Shown: piece by piece, positions 28,501 to 43,500 of the stretch
Numbering within the stretch: the stretch's first letter is position 1
How the letters are laid out: each line of letters begins with the position of its first letter
NCBI GenBank assembly: GCA_013423325.1
Contig: BLJB01000021.1
Location: 36,596 to 100,595, forward strand
DNA: 64,000 nt
Reading direction: 5' to 3'
Source: Usnea hakonensis
Taxonomy: Eukaryota > Ascomycota > Lecanoromycetes > Lecanorales > Parmeliaceae
Notes under the pieces: model-generated
Databases searched by the model: none
Told to the model about the DNA's origin: nothing
Seen by the model: the letters and a program-made list of their open reading frames with translations, nothing else
Made by a program: the position numbers and the translations under genes

Positions 28501-31500
28501 CGACATCCTCAGAGATCTTACTATCTGTGCCCTTTAAGATGGACCATTTCGCCACTCCAACTAGCTCTCCCAAATTAATACGACTGCCTGTCTGTCACCC
28601 ATAGACTGATTGTGGAGGCTTAAAGTTCTGGCGGTAGATGTTGTGCTGTGTGGCTTTGCACGCGGTGGGAGGGGGTTGGACTAACGCGATCACCGGGAGA
28701 GTGAATTTTCAGCAGATAACAATTTAGTTGGGAGATCCAGATCTATGAATGGGTTTTGAATGAGTGAGTCAAGAATAGGGAAGCAAGGTGAATAGAGAGC
28801 TGGTTTTTTCAAACGGAGAGGAAGGGCAGGCACCGGTGATGGGCAGCGAATTGAATGTACGAGTAGAGTAGTAGAGGTTATGGACTACGGTTACTTTCAC
28901 ATTTCCCAAAAAAACCCCGTAGTTTTAGCCGATCCCTAGTTCCGCGCCGCCGAAAACGAATCAAACCCTTCCTCCCGAGGTCCTGTTCACACATTTACAC
29001 TCACTTGGAAGATGTCGTCGTCTACCTTTTGTCCTACAATGCAGCACTGGATTTAACGATATGATGAGCATGTCACGACAGCAAAAGTCGTAAGGACTTG
29101 GCACAGCGCCTTCCTGCCTTCCTTGACCGATAACAGCGGCGATGGTCATCAAAGTCAATCCGTCTTGGGTTTTGCAGCACTTACCATCAACTTCTCTCCT
29201 CTTTAAAAAAGTGACAATGAAACCGAAGAATTGAAAGATCACTCGAGGAAGATTCCCCAGCTTACCTTCGCTATTTACGATAAAGGCCTATCGGACAGGT
29301 CTAATGAGATGGCAATTCACGAAATCGAACATGAAATATTTGCGTCACTTTCTGTTCACTCTCATAGAACGACATCGAGCGTTAACCCGAGTCGGATCGC
29401 AAGAAAAGGATTGTTCCTTGTCTCAACTTTAGCCGGCGATGATGAACCGGTCCGTGTTGAGTGACCACATCCAGGCAGATGGTCTTCCAGGTACCCGAGA
29501 AAGACGGCTCTTGTGCAAGTATTTGGATGACTCGGATCTTTATGAGTTAAGGGTCGGAGCGTGGCCAGGGCTGGAGGATTGATAAAGAAGCTCGCCACCA
29601 GGACGTCTTTCGTTCAGTAGCAGCATCCCGGACGTGGGGACTAATAACAATGGACCCAGCCCTTGTTGCTCGGTGATAGCTATGTGGTGATGCTCCCGCA
29701 ACTGCTTAAAGCCCGGAGCTGTCACTTGCGGAGCTGGAGTACCATACTTTCCGGCGAAAGACACCAGTCAATGTTGGGGTTGGTAACTGTCGTGTTGTGA
29801 AGTTTGTTCGAGCTGTCTCTTTTCTGTACGACGTGGCTATAGGTATTGGAAGTAGGACCAGCATGAACACTAGACTAGGTCTTATTCCCTCTAAGTCTAG
29901 CAGATGACGCGCAAAAAGGGAAATATCGTGTAGGTTACAGCTCTACAAAATGGTCACTGTTCTGATGTTCAAGACCAGTAAAAGTTCTAGTCTACTACCA
30001 AAGCAACCAGAGGAATAGAGTTGTCATGGACGAGTTCTAGTACAGTCATAAAATCCAAAATGGTCGAAAAGCCTGATGGATTCGGATTCCAGAATTGTCT
30101 AGCAATATAAGTAAGGTAACGTTCATTATTCTTGTCGTAGACGCGTAAGGCTGGACAGCGGCATATGATTGGTGTTGCCTCTGATGCAGCAGCATGCATC
30201 ATTTCGCAAGCGGCGCTACTGCAAGGGACGCTTTCGGCGCTCGTATTCTATTATTGGTAGTTTAAATTCTTTTTGCCATACTTTAGATTCCAGAGGACAG
30301 AACAATGGCGCTCACCAGCTGAAGTGCGCCTTTCTCGCCACGTACGTGCGCAAGTGTGTACAGTGTGGGAAGAAGTACGGAAGCGGAAAAAAGGGGTAGG
30401 TACTGAGGTCCCAGCCTACGTGTTATTTGCTAGGGTGTTTAGCGCGTCGTTTCGGGATGACAGTGGCAGGGGGTAAATCTGTCACAGTTCCGTATTTATT
30501 ATTATAAACAAGAAGCTGCCTCCCTCAATTCCACAGTCTCATTAGCAACCCTCCACCTTTTCCGCTAGATCGTGTCGACCGTCAAGAATCTCTCAAAGTT
30601 TCGACCTTTAAAACACCTTCGTTCCTACAACCTTTCATTTGTTGCAAACATGTGGTGAGTTAATCATAGTTTGTCTTGAACTGGTCTTTTGGCAATCGCC
30701 ACGACTAACAATGCTATCCCTGTCACAGTGGCATCTTCGGCTATATCAACTACTTGGTCGAAAAGGACCGCAAATACATCATCGAGACGCTGGTCAACGG
30801 ACTCTCGCGCTTAGAATACAGAGGCTACGACTCGGCAGGTCTTGCTGTTGATGGAGACAGGAAAAATGAGGTCCTTGCATTCAAGGAAGTTGGCAAGGTC
30901 GCGAAGCTCAAGCAGCTTATCACCGAGAGCGAGCCAGACATGAACAAGGTCTTCGACTCCCACGCTGGGATTGCACACACGCGTTGGGCTACACACGGCC
31001 AGCCATCACGAATCAATTGCCACCCCCACCGGTCAGATCCAAGTTGGCAATTTTCTGTCGTTCACAATGGCATCATCACTAATTACAAGGAGCTGAGGCT
31101 GCTTCTTGAGGGCAAGGGGTTCAAATTCGAGACCGAAACCGACACTGAGTGTATTGCTAAACTCGCAAAGTATCTATATGATGAGCACCCAGACATCGAG
31201 TTTCTAGTGCTTGCGAAGGCTGTCATCAAGGAACTGCAAGGAGCCTTTGGTCTGCTCCTCAAATCGGTACACTACCCACACGAGGTCATCGCGGCTCGTA
31301 AAGGTTCGCCATTGGTCGTGGGCGTTAGGACACAGAAGAAGATGAAAGTTGATTTCGTTGACGTGGAGTATGCCGAAGAGGGTCCCTTACCTGCTGAGCG
31401 AGCTTCTCAGAATGTTGCAATCAAAAAAGCTTCGGCCAATCTCCTCGCACCACCGGACAAATCGCTCCTTCACCGCTCACAGTCTCGAGCCTTCTTATCT

Positions 31501-34500
31501 GAAGACGGACAACCACTTCCCACAGAGTTCTTCTTGTCCTCTGACCCCTCGGCCATTGTGGAGCATACGAAAAAGGTGTTGTACCTTGAAGACGACGATA
31601 TCGCTCACATTCACGAAGGCTCCCTCAATATTCACCGCCTTAGCAAGGACGATGGGACCTCCAACGTGCGAGCCATTCAGACTCTCGAGCTGGAACTCCA
31701 AGAGATCATGAAAGGGAAATTCGACCACTTCATGCAGAAAGAAATTTTCGAACAGCCCGAGTCAGTTATTAACACCATGCGCGGACGTCTAGATGTTGCC
31801 AATAAGAAAGTCACTTTGGGAGGCTTGAAGCAATACATCAGTACCATTCGTCGCTGTCGCCGCCTGATCTTCATTGCCTGCGGTACTAGTTTCCATTCCT
31901 GTATGGCGGTTCGTGGGGCGTTTGAGGAGTTGACAGAGATACCAATCTCCGTCGAGCTCGCGTCGGATTTCTTGGACCGCCAAGCCCCTGTATTCCGTGA
32001 CGACACTTGTGTCTTCGTATCTCAGTCGGGAGAGACAGCGGATTCCCTTATGGCTTTGAAGTACTGCCTTGAGCGAGGGGCCTTGACCGTGGGCGTTGTC
32101 AATGTGGTCGGCTCATCTATTTCGCTCCTCACTCACTGCGGTGTGCATATAAATGCTGGCCCTGAGATTGGTGTTGCCTCAACCAAGGCGTATACCTCAC
32201 AGTTCGTCGCTATGATGATGTTTGCGCTGTCTCTCAGTGAAGATCGGGCGTCGAAGCAGAAAAGGCGGGAAGATATCATGAATGGATTAGCCCATGTGTC
32301 GGAGCAATTCAAGCAGATCTTGAAGCTCAACGAACCTATCAAGGCCATGTGTGCGAAGTTCCTCAAGCACCAAAAGAGCTTATTGCTCTTGGGCCGTGGC
32401 AGTCAGTTTTCGACCGCCCTGGAAGGTAAGAGGTCACTGTCTTGACTTCACAAGTTCTTTACTGACATCAGAAAATTTAGGTGCCTTAAAAATCAAAGAA
32501 ATCTCCTATCTTCACTGCGAGGCAGTCATGTCTGGGGAGTTGAAGCACGGTGTGCTAGCCCTAGTTGACGAAAACTTACCTATCATCATGATTCTTACTC
32601 GTGATAACATCTTTGCTAAATCGCTCAACGCCTACCAGCAAGGTAATCTATTACCTGATTACATCCTAGCCTTGAACTTCTCACTGACTTTCACTTCCAG
32701 TCATTGCCCGTGGTGGTCGACCAATCGTCATCTGCAATCCCAATGACTCGGAGTTCCCGTCTGAGCAAACGGAGAAAATTGAAATTCCGAAGACCGTTGA
32801 CTGTCTTCAAGGCCTACTCAATGTCATCCCTTTACAATTGATTGCGTATTGGCTCGCAGTGGGTGAAGGGCTCAATGTTGATTTTCCTCGGAATTTGGCC
32901 AAGTCTGTTACTGTGGAGTAGAAGACCGGTCAAGCAAGGGATAGGTTTGAGCATGGTTGAAGCCCACTTGATTATAAACCTCGGATATGGAGCACTTTGG
33001 GGTGGTTGAAAAAGCATGGAAAGGGATGGCAGTCACGAATAGATAGAAAGTCCGCAATGAAATGCAAAGAACATGACGTACGTCGTCGTCCATCCAAACA
33101 CTAAAGTATGTTATTGGGGAACCAAATACGAGTACGTTATACTCAATTCATACTGTTGATATTTGATCTCGTACACTCCGTCCTCTTGTGATATTTTCTT
33201 CCCAAGTGCATTAGTGCTCGTAATGGCTTCGCTCAAAGGCCCGGGTGAGGCCCAAACTCATGATGGTGAGTCCCTAATTTCCGCGTCTCCCTATTCAGTG
33301 GTGTCCTATCTTAATACTCGGCCTTATCGTTAGGCTCCAGCCTCCGCATAGCTATAGTCCACGCCAGGTGGAATACAGAAATCATCTCGGCTCTCGTAGC
33401 GGGCGCCCGAAAGTCTTTGCTAGCTTCTGGTGTTAAAGAAGAGAACATAGTGATACAAGACGTACCAGGCAGCTATGAATTGCCTTTCGCTGTGCAAAGG
33501 TCTCTCGTCGCCCCTTCTTGTATGACACTTTGAATTGCCAATTGATTCATCTCTTCCCAGGATCTACACGTCCTCACAGATTGAGTCCTCGAACAACCCC
33601 ACCGGGCCCATCTCAGCGGTCACCGATCTGCTGTCCTCTGCTTCTTTGACTGACCTCACCACACCAGAACGCACCGCTTCCTCTTTAAAATTGACTGCCA
33701 ACTCTCCAAAGGCACCTTTGAAAACACCGTTTGCAGCTGTCATTGCAATTGGCGTTCTCATAAAAGGCGAGACCATGCATTTCGAATACATTGCCGATGC
33801 AACATCACATGGGTTGATGAAGGTCCAATTAGACCTAGGGGTGCCGATTATTTTTGGTTTGTTGACAGTGCTAAACGAAGAGCAGGGCAGGGCAAGGGCA
33901 GGAATGGATGAGAAACATTGTCATGGGGAAGACTGGGGCAGAGCCGCTGTAGAGCTGGGCGTGAAGAGGCAGATTTGGGCTGAGGGAAAATTTTCGTGAC
34001 GAACGAAGTGCACGCTTAAGCATGCCATTCATTGTGATGCAGGCTTTCATGCGGCCTTCATTATTGTTTGAGGGGCCGCACAGCGTGAAGTATCATAATG
34101 GAAAAGTCAAATACCAAATGCAGAGCCAGAAGCGTCTGATGCATGCTGGAATTGCAATATTGAGTACAGGATTTCCATCCGTCCGTCTCATTCCTCCATG
34201 GTTTCTCCCTCGGCGGCCGCTGTCTCCTCTTCATCCTCTCCCTCCATCGCCCTTTTGGCTGCTTTCTCTGCCTCTTCCAAGATGTCCCTCGGGACCTCCT
34301 GATGCTTTCCTTTGGTTGGTCCATCAATCGAGCTGACCCAGGACATCTCCAACTCAAAATCCTTGTCTTTGCTATCTTCATGTGCAACGTAGATTATTCG
34401 GGCTGCCTCCTTCACACCAGCTTCGAGTGACAGGTTGCCCGAAGCCAGGTCTAGCTTTTCCAGCTCTGCTTTGGCTGCCTGCCTACCCTTCCCTGTGGCT

Positions 34501-37500
34501 GCGCCATAATATCCCTGCACGTAATTCCATCAATTATGGTCATAGCCCGGACGAATGACAGGCTCACCCAGTAAAGACCACTTGGTTCGATCATGTACAA
34601 GCCTGGACCTCCAGCCTTAGTGCCTGTCACCTTTCCTCCTGCACCAATGCTTGGTCCATTGCCCACCTGTCCGTCTACACCTGAATCTTGTTCCGTGTCC
34701 CAGCCACCGACGATTGCTGTTACGCCAAACGGCCTGACACTTGAGTATAGGGTGTATGCTTGGACATAGCCGCCGAGCCTACTGGCAAGAGCAGCGAGAG
34801 GTATGGGTGCTTTGTAAGTCGAGCGCCATGATGAAGCTTCATCTCTTGCGCGTGATACAAAATGTCGACCATCCGGGACCAGGCCCGAAGACACCTGTGA
34901 TCGCGTATTCTAGTTCCAACCCTTAGGTCCAGCCATTTATGTGCACTTACCACCCCGACATTTCGATCAACGGTTGCTATTCTCTTGTTCGCACCGGGTT
35001 TCAATAATTTGCTGCTTATGATTTTCTCAACTGCTAAGACAACACCATCTTTGCACCGAAGGCCAACGCAGGTACCTCCATTCTCGACCGCTTTGACCGC
35101 GTACTCTACCTATTAGAATATTCAGTACTAAACGGCATAGAGAGCACGAGTACTCAAGTTCACCTGGAAATTTCTGCCGTCAGGTGAAAACACGGAGTTC
35201 TGAAGATCGTACCCCGTACCAATGGACGTCTGTGTGAAGGCTATTAGCTCGTATTCATGTAAATTTGATCTCGATTACTGACCATGGTGACGGCAGAGGT
35301 GGAGACACGAACAAAAAAATTAAGAGACCTACTCCGTAGAAGGAAGGAATGTCTAAAGGTCTCAATGCTGTAGGCGAAGCTCGGAGCTTAGGCAGGCGCT
35401 CTGCGCGTCTTTGCGCTAGCGGCCTTGGCAGGTGATTCTGAGCGTCCCTCGGTCACAACTTGATTGCTTGAGTCCCCTTATTAGCATCTTTCACCTCCTC
35501 AAATCTGCTTGTTTTCTACTCACGTCAGTCCTCAGTAGCTTTCAATACCTCTGATATGGCGTCAGTTTTCGGCGTGAATCCAGCTCTGACTTCAAGCCCA
35601 AGCTACTCCTTCTCAACAGCTTCACAAAACAATGCGGCCAACAGAGAACACGGCTTCTACCCGTGAGACTGACTATCATTGCTTGTGTGCTACTGTCTAA
35701 CATTATCAGATACACAGACAATGGTGGCTCTACATTAGGCATCACTGGTAACGATTTTGCTGTCATTGCAGGCGACACTCGATCAACCTCCGGTTACAGC
35801 ATCAATACTCGTTATTATCCGAAGGTGTTCAGGATCGGTGGTGACGACGAAACAGGAGATGGTGCACACATTGTACTGTCGGTAGTGGGTTTTGCAGCAG
35901 ACGGCACGGCTCTCAAAGAACGCCTAAATGCAATCGTCAAGATGTACAAATATCAACATGGCAAGAAGATGTCTGTCAAGGCATGTGCCCAACGATTAGC
36001 TACAATCCTGTACGGCAAACGGTTTTTCCCTTACTATGTGACCGCAATCTTAGGTGGATTGGACGAGAACGGCAACGGGGCGCTGTACAGCTACGACCCA
36101 GTTGGTTCTTACGAGCGGGAGCAATGTAGAGCCGCTGGGGCTGCAGCTAGCCTGATAATGCCCTTTTTGGATAACCAGGTAAATTTTAAGAATCAATATC
36201 TGCCAGGTACGGGCGAAGGTCACGATCTGCTGGCACGCCAAGCAGAACCTTTGCCAAGGCATGAAGTGGAGCAGCTAGTGAGGGATGCTTTCACGAGTGC
36301 GACGGAGCGCCATATCGAGGTTGGAGATGGGCTGCAAATGCTTGTCATAACTAAGGAAGGGGTTGAGGAGGCGTTTATCCCCCTGAAGAGAGATTAATTT
36401 GGAGATTTTGCATGGGAGCACAGTGTCGACGAAGATACTGCGTTGGCGCAACAGACTATGTATATGAGCATCGGAATTGGCCTACTTTGACCCACAGCTC
36501 TCCATTCAACCACAGCCCTGATCTTCTCTTATTCCTCCATGCCATGCTTTTCCACACATCGATATACGGGTCCCGCATGTGCTAGAATGGTGATGCCGAC
36601 TTCATTTTCGTCCATCACGATTGTTCCACCTCCCTTGCTCAGGATTTCACGCTACCTACTTCCAAACATAAAATGCAACTAAAAGCGTTCCTTCATACGT
36701 GAGGCCACCGTTCTCAAGTTGCCGTACACCTTACCCTGGACGATGTTATTTGTCAGCCAATTGTGTGGCGTAGAAATGTTACTGGAGACTTACCGGTGGA
36801 CTTCCAAGTATCAGGCTACCTGTATTGCAGTCTTATCAGCTTGAATGCCTAAAGACACTGCGCCCGTGACTCTCCAGAACGAATGCGTGATGGAACACAT
36901 ACAAATGGCTTCTCTTGCGAGGTGAATATTTCTGAACCCTCCCAAAACATGAATAGTTTGATCCGCCAGCACGACTCTAGTCTTACTTGCGTTTTCAATG
37001 GCGAACTTGGTCTTGCCTAAAACTCCAGTATTAACAAGTCAACCAGAAAATACCACCTCGCAAGACTTTACCTCCTTTGCCCGCTATACGTCCAATTGCT
37101 CGGTTTTTGTGTTCGCCGTTAAGAGTCTTTACATCCTTAATTTCAAAGCTGTCTATTAATTAGTCTCTATAGAAGCTTTCCCTACCCCATCAGGGCCTTG
37201 TGGGTAACAGTACGTTTCGATATACAGGTCATCGAGGCGTAACATTGCAATAGCATCTTCCAAATCAAATCCTAGGCAAAATGCCCTCACAAAGTCCTCG
37301 CCCTTCTGAAGTGCTCCCGAATCAACGGTATGGGAAGAGGTTCTCATCTCCACCGCTCGTGCTGAAATATTCATGCGCACCTGCAGCTTCAGATGCTCAA
37401 CAAGTGGAGGGTACATATTAGGCCATTTTGATTTGAGAGGGGCCATTCGATGGCTTGGGACCAGGACCTTTCGTGCTTCTACTCTAAGTGAGGTCTCAGT

Positions 37501-40500
37501 ATCTCTCGCAGGCGCGAACTTTGGGCGACCCTCATGGTCGATCTGCATAGCAGAATTCAAGCGTTTAGCGACTGTATCTTGTCGCTCCGATGGGATAATG
37601 CCTGTAGAATCGACCAAAATACTGTTTGCAGAATCAACTGTGGCGACTTTAATTGGTGGTCCACAACAGAGACCTATGGGCTCATACTAACATTCTTGAG
37701 GTGATGGTACTGCTTCTTCTTCTCCTTCTGCAAGCCCTTCAGGCCGCCTAAGCAGAGCTGTGGGCGCAGGCATTTTAGCGGAGCAATCTCTATACTGTGC
37801 GATTGCAATTTTCGAGAATTGAGGCCTACGAATATTCTGTACTTGTAACTCCGGGGTTTAGCCGGCCTGATGGCCTCCCTCGCTCAGTCCTCAGCCGTTT
37901 CTGTGTGGTGTGCGTGCCTATTTAGGCTTAGATCCACAAATTTCTCCCACCCTACCCCCGGAGAATCCTCGGGTAGGGACCAACCATACTTTGCGGTCCT
38001 CTCGCCTCGTCGGTCCCTTTTGGTATTTTCAATGGCTTTTGTTTTTGGCACCATGTTCCCCCGCTCTCTTTTCCTTCTGGGCACTTGGAGTCCCCGACTA
38101 TTTGCTGATAAATCTGTGACCATGGTCATCAGGGAAGGTTAGCCGCTCTCCGAAGAGAATGAGTAGCAATGTACGACAAAAGCTGTGCGCCACTGTTTTG
38201 GGCACACGAGCGACTCTGTTCTGCTTCCCTACTCGGCAAACTCTCTTCCTCAATATTCCTGCCCATCATAGGGTTTGGAGCCATGCAACTACCACAGTGA
38301 AATCGATGAAGTTCCTGGAAAAGATTCCTCAACCCATACCTCCAGCGTTGCCAAGTTCAACCCGGATTTCGACCGCCCCAGTATTCCCCTCCTTAGAGTC
38401 TCTGCTTGGTTGGTCCGCATCTAGGAGGCCATCTCTGGATGGAAGGGGACTGAGTCAAGCCCTGCAGAGATCGAATATTGAAGTAACAGAAGGCTTGTTG
38501 GGTCTACATTGGCGAGGTAATAGGCGGCTTTCTACTTGTGGGGTGCGCTGGAAGCAATCCGGACAAGGGGCAAACACATCCTCAAATGTAGACGCTCAAA
38601 ATGCGACACAGGCTCGGCATTTCACGACGCCTGGTGATAACAAATCCAAATCCTCCTCTGCGCCCTTCTCCCCTAAAGACTTGAAAGGCGCTGCAAATAA
38701 ACATCTTCGGGGTCGCTTGCCAGCTATCTCACATATCCACCGACCAAGTCGGGAAGAGCTTCTTTCGGCTGCAACCGGCTTCTGGTCGCGACTGAAGGTT
38801 CGTTTCAAATGGTTTTCAATTCGAAGCGTGCGGCCTTTCAATGCGGATGAGATTGGGGCTTTTTTCTCTTGGTTCTTACTGGGCCACGTGCTTTGGATTA
38901 TATTGGGCACAACGACGTTTTTCTCCCTTGCTATCTTTGCTGTGAACACAGTCTTTGCGCAGGAGACTTTGGCGCGATGGGTAGGTAATTATCTGACAAA
39001 GTCTTCCGGTATCAAGGTGGTGTTTGAATCAGCCATTGTCCCTAAGTGGGGGGATGGGGTAATTACATTCAAGAATGTCTTCGTTTCTCGCCGGCCAGGT
39101 CAGGGTGCTGGTAAAGTGAGCAAAGGGTCTCCATCAACGGAGGTTGCCGCTGCCGCTGCTGCCGCAAGAGTGGAGAAATTGAAGGACTTTGGAGAGACAA
39201 TTATGTTCAGCACCAAGAGTGAAGAGGAAGAAGAAGACGCAAATTATACGCAATTTGATTTGTCTATTGACACGATTAATGTCACTCTTTCATTCACAAA
39301 GTGGTTTAACAGCAAAGGCTTACTCCGTGATGTTGAGATCAGAGGCGTCCGAGGTGTCATTGATAGAACTTCAGTGCATTACACAGGAGACTACATCGAC
39401 CCTCGGACCTACAAGCACGAGCACAAACCTGGTGATTTTGAAATCGATTCTTTCAAATTGGAAGACCTACTTGTGACAGTCCATCAACCTCATAATTTTC
39501 GACCGTTCGCCGTAAGCATTTTCTCTTGCGACCTACCTCAGCTTCGAAGGCAGTGGCTCTTCTACGACTTTTTGTCTGCCAACATAATGTCCGGATCTTT
39601 CGACGATTCTCTCTTTACGATTCATCCCCGTCAGATGCATGGGCATGTTGGTGGTCAGATTGGTGGCGGACTTGGAGTTCAAGGACAGGCAATCCAGTGG
39701 AAGAAGCACAGCCGCCTCAGGATTGACGGCTTGAATATAGATCAATTAAACAGGGGGGTGGAAGGACCGTTTTCTTGGATCTATGAAGGGAATGTCGACA
39801 TCGTCGCAGATCTAATGTTCCCAGCCGATAGTGATGAGAGCATTGCCAAAGTTGTGTCCGACTTTTACGATAGAGTGGAGGCCACTGTTATCTCTAGTCG
39901 GCATCCCCCGAAGGGTCAAGAGCCGACCAGGATAGATGACATCGATACTGAATCTTCTGCTCAGACTGGCTCAAATTCATCAGATGATGACAAACGGTTT
40001 CTTGTGATGGACCTAAGGGTCCATCTTAATGATATTCGCGCAGCTGTGCCCATCTTTACGAAAGATCTTTCCTATGTGAATAACGCTCTTGTACGGCCCA
40101 TGGTGGCTTACATGAATTCGCGCCGAACCTTCATCCCCATCAATTGCCGTGTGGTAAAACGAACGCGTGAATTCGATGGTAGCTGGACGATCTTCGATAG
40201 CGGTCTGATGGATGATCTTTCAGCAGAGGTGAGACTAAAGCGGAAAGCTTGAAGGACGTGTCGCTGACGTGCTGGCAGACATACCAAGCATTCGCAAAGG
40301 ACGTCACAGATGACCAAGCCAGGCTACGTCGTTTTAGAAAGGTTGGCCTATGGTCGCTGCAACTTGCTGTACAGGCGTTCTTCATGGGCTTGGCCGGAAA
40401 TTTTGCATAGATCGACAGCTGTCGGCGTTCTCCTTGGCCCAATTAGCGTTGGAGTTTATGGGTTTGGCCTTTTGTTGCAAAAAATGGGGCAAAGGAGGGT

Positions 40501-43500
40501 TCTATCGACTGGAAAACGTGTGATAAGATAATCTATGTACATAGACAGTATTGGACTTGAAGTCGTTCGACATGGCTTACTGATTGCAAGATTTAGCATG
40601 TATATTTGTTGGGAAATCAATTAAATACTTTAGTCTCCGAATGGTGCGTAGTTTCACGCGAGCCAGATATGGAGCAAGACTCTGTTGGGCTTAGCGCGCT
40701 ATATGCCCAGGAAACAAAAGCGAACAGAAGGTCTTGTTAGTATATATATCTACACTTAACACCGTATTTATGCTCGCTCAGGCCCTCTCAGTCATTTCCA
40801 ATCTTTATTTAATCTACGACCTTGCGGGATAGTCTTGTTGAGAATGGCACCCTCTATGCCCTCAGCCTCGATCGAAGGTTTTCAAGACGCCTTATCGTAT
40901 GACAAACATCGACCATCTTACCCTCCGGAAGCCGTGACCCGCTTTCTCGAGCACCTTCAGGTCAGCGATGTAAAAGGAGCCCGTATTGTTGATCTTGCGG
41001 CAGGCACGGGCAAGTTTACGGAATTGCTAGTGGGCAGGGACGAAGACTTTGACATTCTAGCTGTGGAACCTCATCCAGACATGAGAAAAGAATTGGAGAA
41101 GAAGCGTTTGAGGGGTGTGAAAGTTCTCGAAGGCGAGGCTAGCAGAATGGCCGCAGTGGAAAGTCAGAGCGTTGATGCTGTCATTGTTGCTCAGGTATGA
41201 CCATTGACTTCTAGGATACCGCCGCGAAAAAGTACACATTGATTTGATGGCTGATGTAGAAGCGTTGCGCAGGCATTTCATTGGTAAGGGAGAAAGAGCG
41301 TCCTTATATACTAAGCTGCTAACCATCTGAGGTTCGCAAACAAAACCACACTCGAAGAGGTTTACAGAGTCATATCACCTGGTGGAACATTTGGCATGAT
41401 CTGGGTAACTTGAATTTGTCTTGTAGCTCAAAAGCCTTTGGCCTTCCAGGAGCAATGCTGATTCTCCAATATGAATAGAACGTTGAAGACTGTTTGTCCT
41501 CGAGGAAGAAACGTTTACTTCAAGGGTAGCTGACGCATGCGAAGACAATGCACCCATAGCTTGGAAACCTGCTACTGAGTGGGAGAGACAGCTGAAAGAG
41601 ATCACTTGGTCTTTCGGCAACGATGATGTACGCTTTCGACACGAGCAGTGGAGAAAAGTCTTTGAGAAGCAACTCGAAAGCACGCCACTTAGTATTCAAG
41701 CAGCAGATCCCCTATTCTCATTGCCACTTGGGGAAGAATCTGTAGCGTTCACTCAATGGCTGACTCCAGACGATATTTGGCATAGGTACTATAGTAAGCA
41801 ACTTTTCTCCGCCGTCTCCTCCCCCCACAGCAGCCTTAAAAGACTTTGACGTTTCAAAAGAGCAAGACGATTTCCTCGCTGTCGAAATTGTCTTCAGTAC
41901 TCGAGTATCCATCTTGAAACATGAACGTTGACTTTGTCATGCGGTAGCTTTAAGCCAATTTGCAATACTAAAGGGAAGAGAATTAGAGGTTTATTATCTA
42001 TCCGCATGTAACAAGTCTTGAGGCTTACTTCAACCAGGACAAAAGGACCAAGGCCTTCGAAGTGATGGGGGCGGCAAATGTCGAAAAAAAAGGAAACGGA
42101 GCGATGGAATTACATGGGCGCACGTACTTTGCCTGGAGTACTGCGGTACCTGGGGCACCCTTGATGGATAGATAATGCTCCGCTTCTAGTATAAGCCTGC
42201 CATAGTACAGCTTCCCGAGTAAAGAATTAGAGCTGGACCAAGGCTTCCAGTGTCGACAGAGAATGAAATCTGTAGCCATATCGGCTAGGAATGGGACAAA
42301 TTCGATCGCTGGTTCATGAGGCAGAGATATACAGCACTACTTGAGAATTAGCAGAGAACCTCTCAGCAGGAATTCTTGAGTAGTGCAATACCATTGTTTC
42401 CTCTCACGAAAGCCTCCCCATATGAACGGCGCAATTTGCCATCCACATACTCCTCCGTCTTTTCCAATGAGATGTTCATATAGCCGTCCACGGACATCAG
42501 GTATCCTGAACATCAACGATCTTAGTGTACAGCTCTGCAATATCTGTATGAATTTTTGACCTCTATACTCCACTGAGCTATTGAGCTTCACCTTCACTGG
42601 TGCTCCAATTATTTCTGTAAGAAAAGAGCTAGGGTCAGAGCTCCCAGAGCTTGCGCCATTCTCCATGGATACCGTGAACTAAAGTTTATGAAATCTAGAA
42701 TTTTAGTAATAGATGGTATGTAACGCGAGTCGGAGGTCTGATTCGGTTGAGCTTGAGATTCCAAAAGGGACTTGTTCTTGTGGGACTTCTGTTATTGCCC
42801 TAAGCATCTTAGTGTAAAAACATTCGTTAGTAAGGCTATTTAAGTAAAGTACCTTAAGGAATTTATGTGGATTGATAGAACGGTAAATGCACGGTAAACC
42901 AAAAAACACGTAAATAACTAAACGCTCTCGTCAAGTAACGGTTTCTAAAAAGTTACGTTACTATTAAAAATACGTACTTCTTCTAATAACCGTTCGTAAA
43001 TAATGATTAGTCAGCTGTTTTTTACAACTAGCGTCGAATACATGCCCGGATGGACCCTGAATGCTACCCCCTAAATCCCCGAAGCATACGGAGGTTGACA
43101 CCAAAAGTCCTGGGACTGCCAAGACTCGTCGGATAACGCTCTACACACAAAATTGGGGCCGTCTTCCGAAAGTAGGGTTAGGGCTGTTCTCAGGACTTTC
43201 GGTGTCAACCTCCGTAATGCCATCGTAGTACCTACCAACCCCAACCCCAACCCCAACCCCAACCATGTTGCGGTCGCATGTACCTGCGAGGACGCCAACG
43301 CGAGAAAATTCGCTGAATCGCTCATTTCTGGCCTCAAATTATCCATAGCGTGGATGAGTCTCTAGAAAAAAGACTCCCGAGTACTTGACTTGGCAGGCTT
43401 GGCAGGCTTAGTAGTGCTAAATAAGATTTAGTCTTTTCTGAAAAGACGAAATTTAGAAAAAACTCTTCTGTCACGGTTTCGCAAAAAAAACCGTAGAACT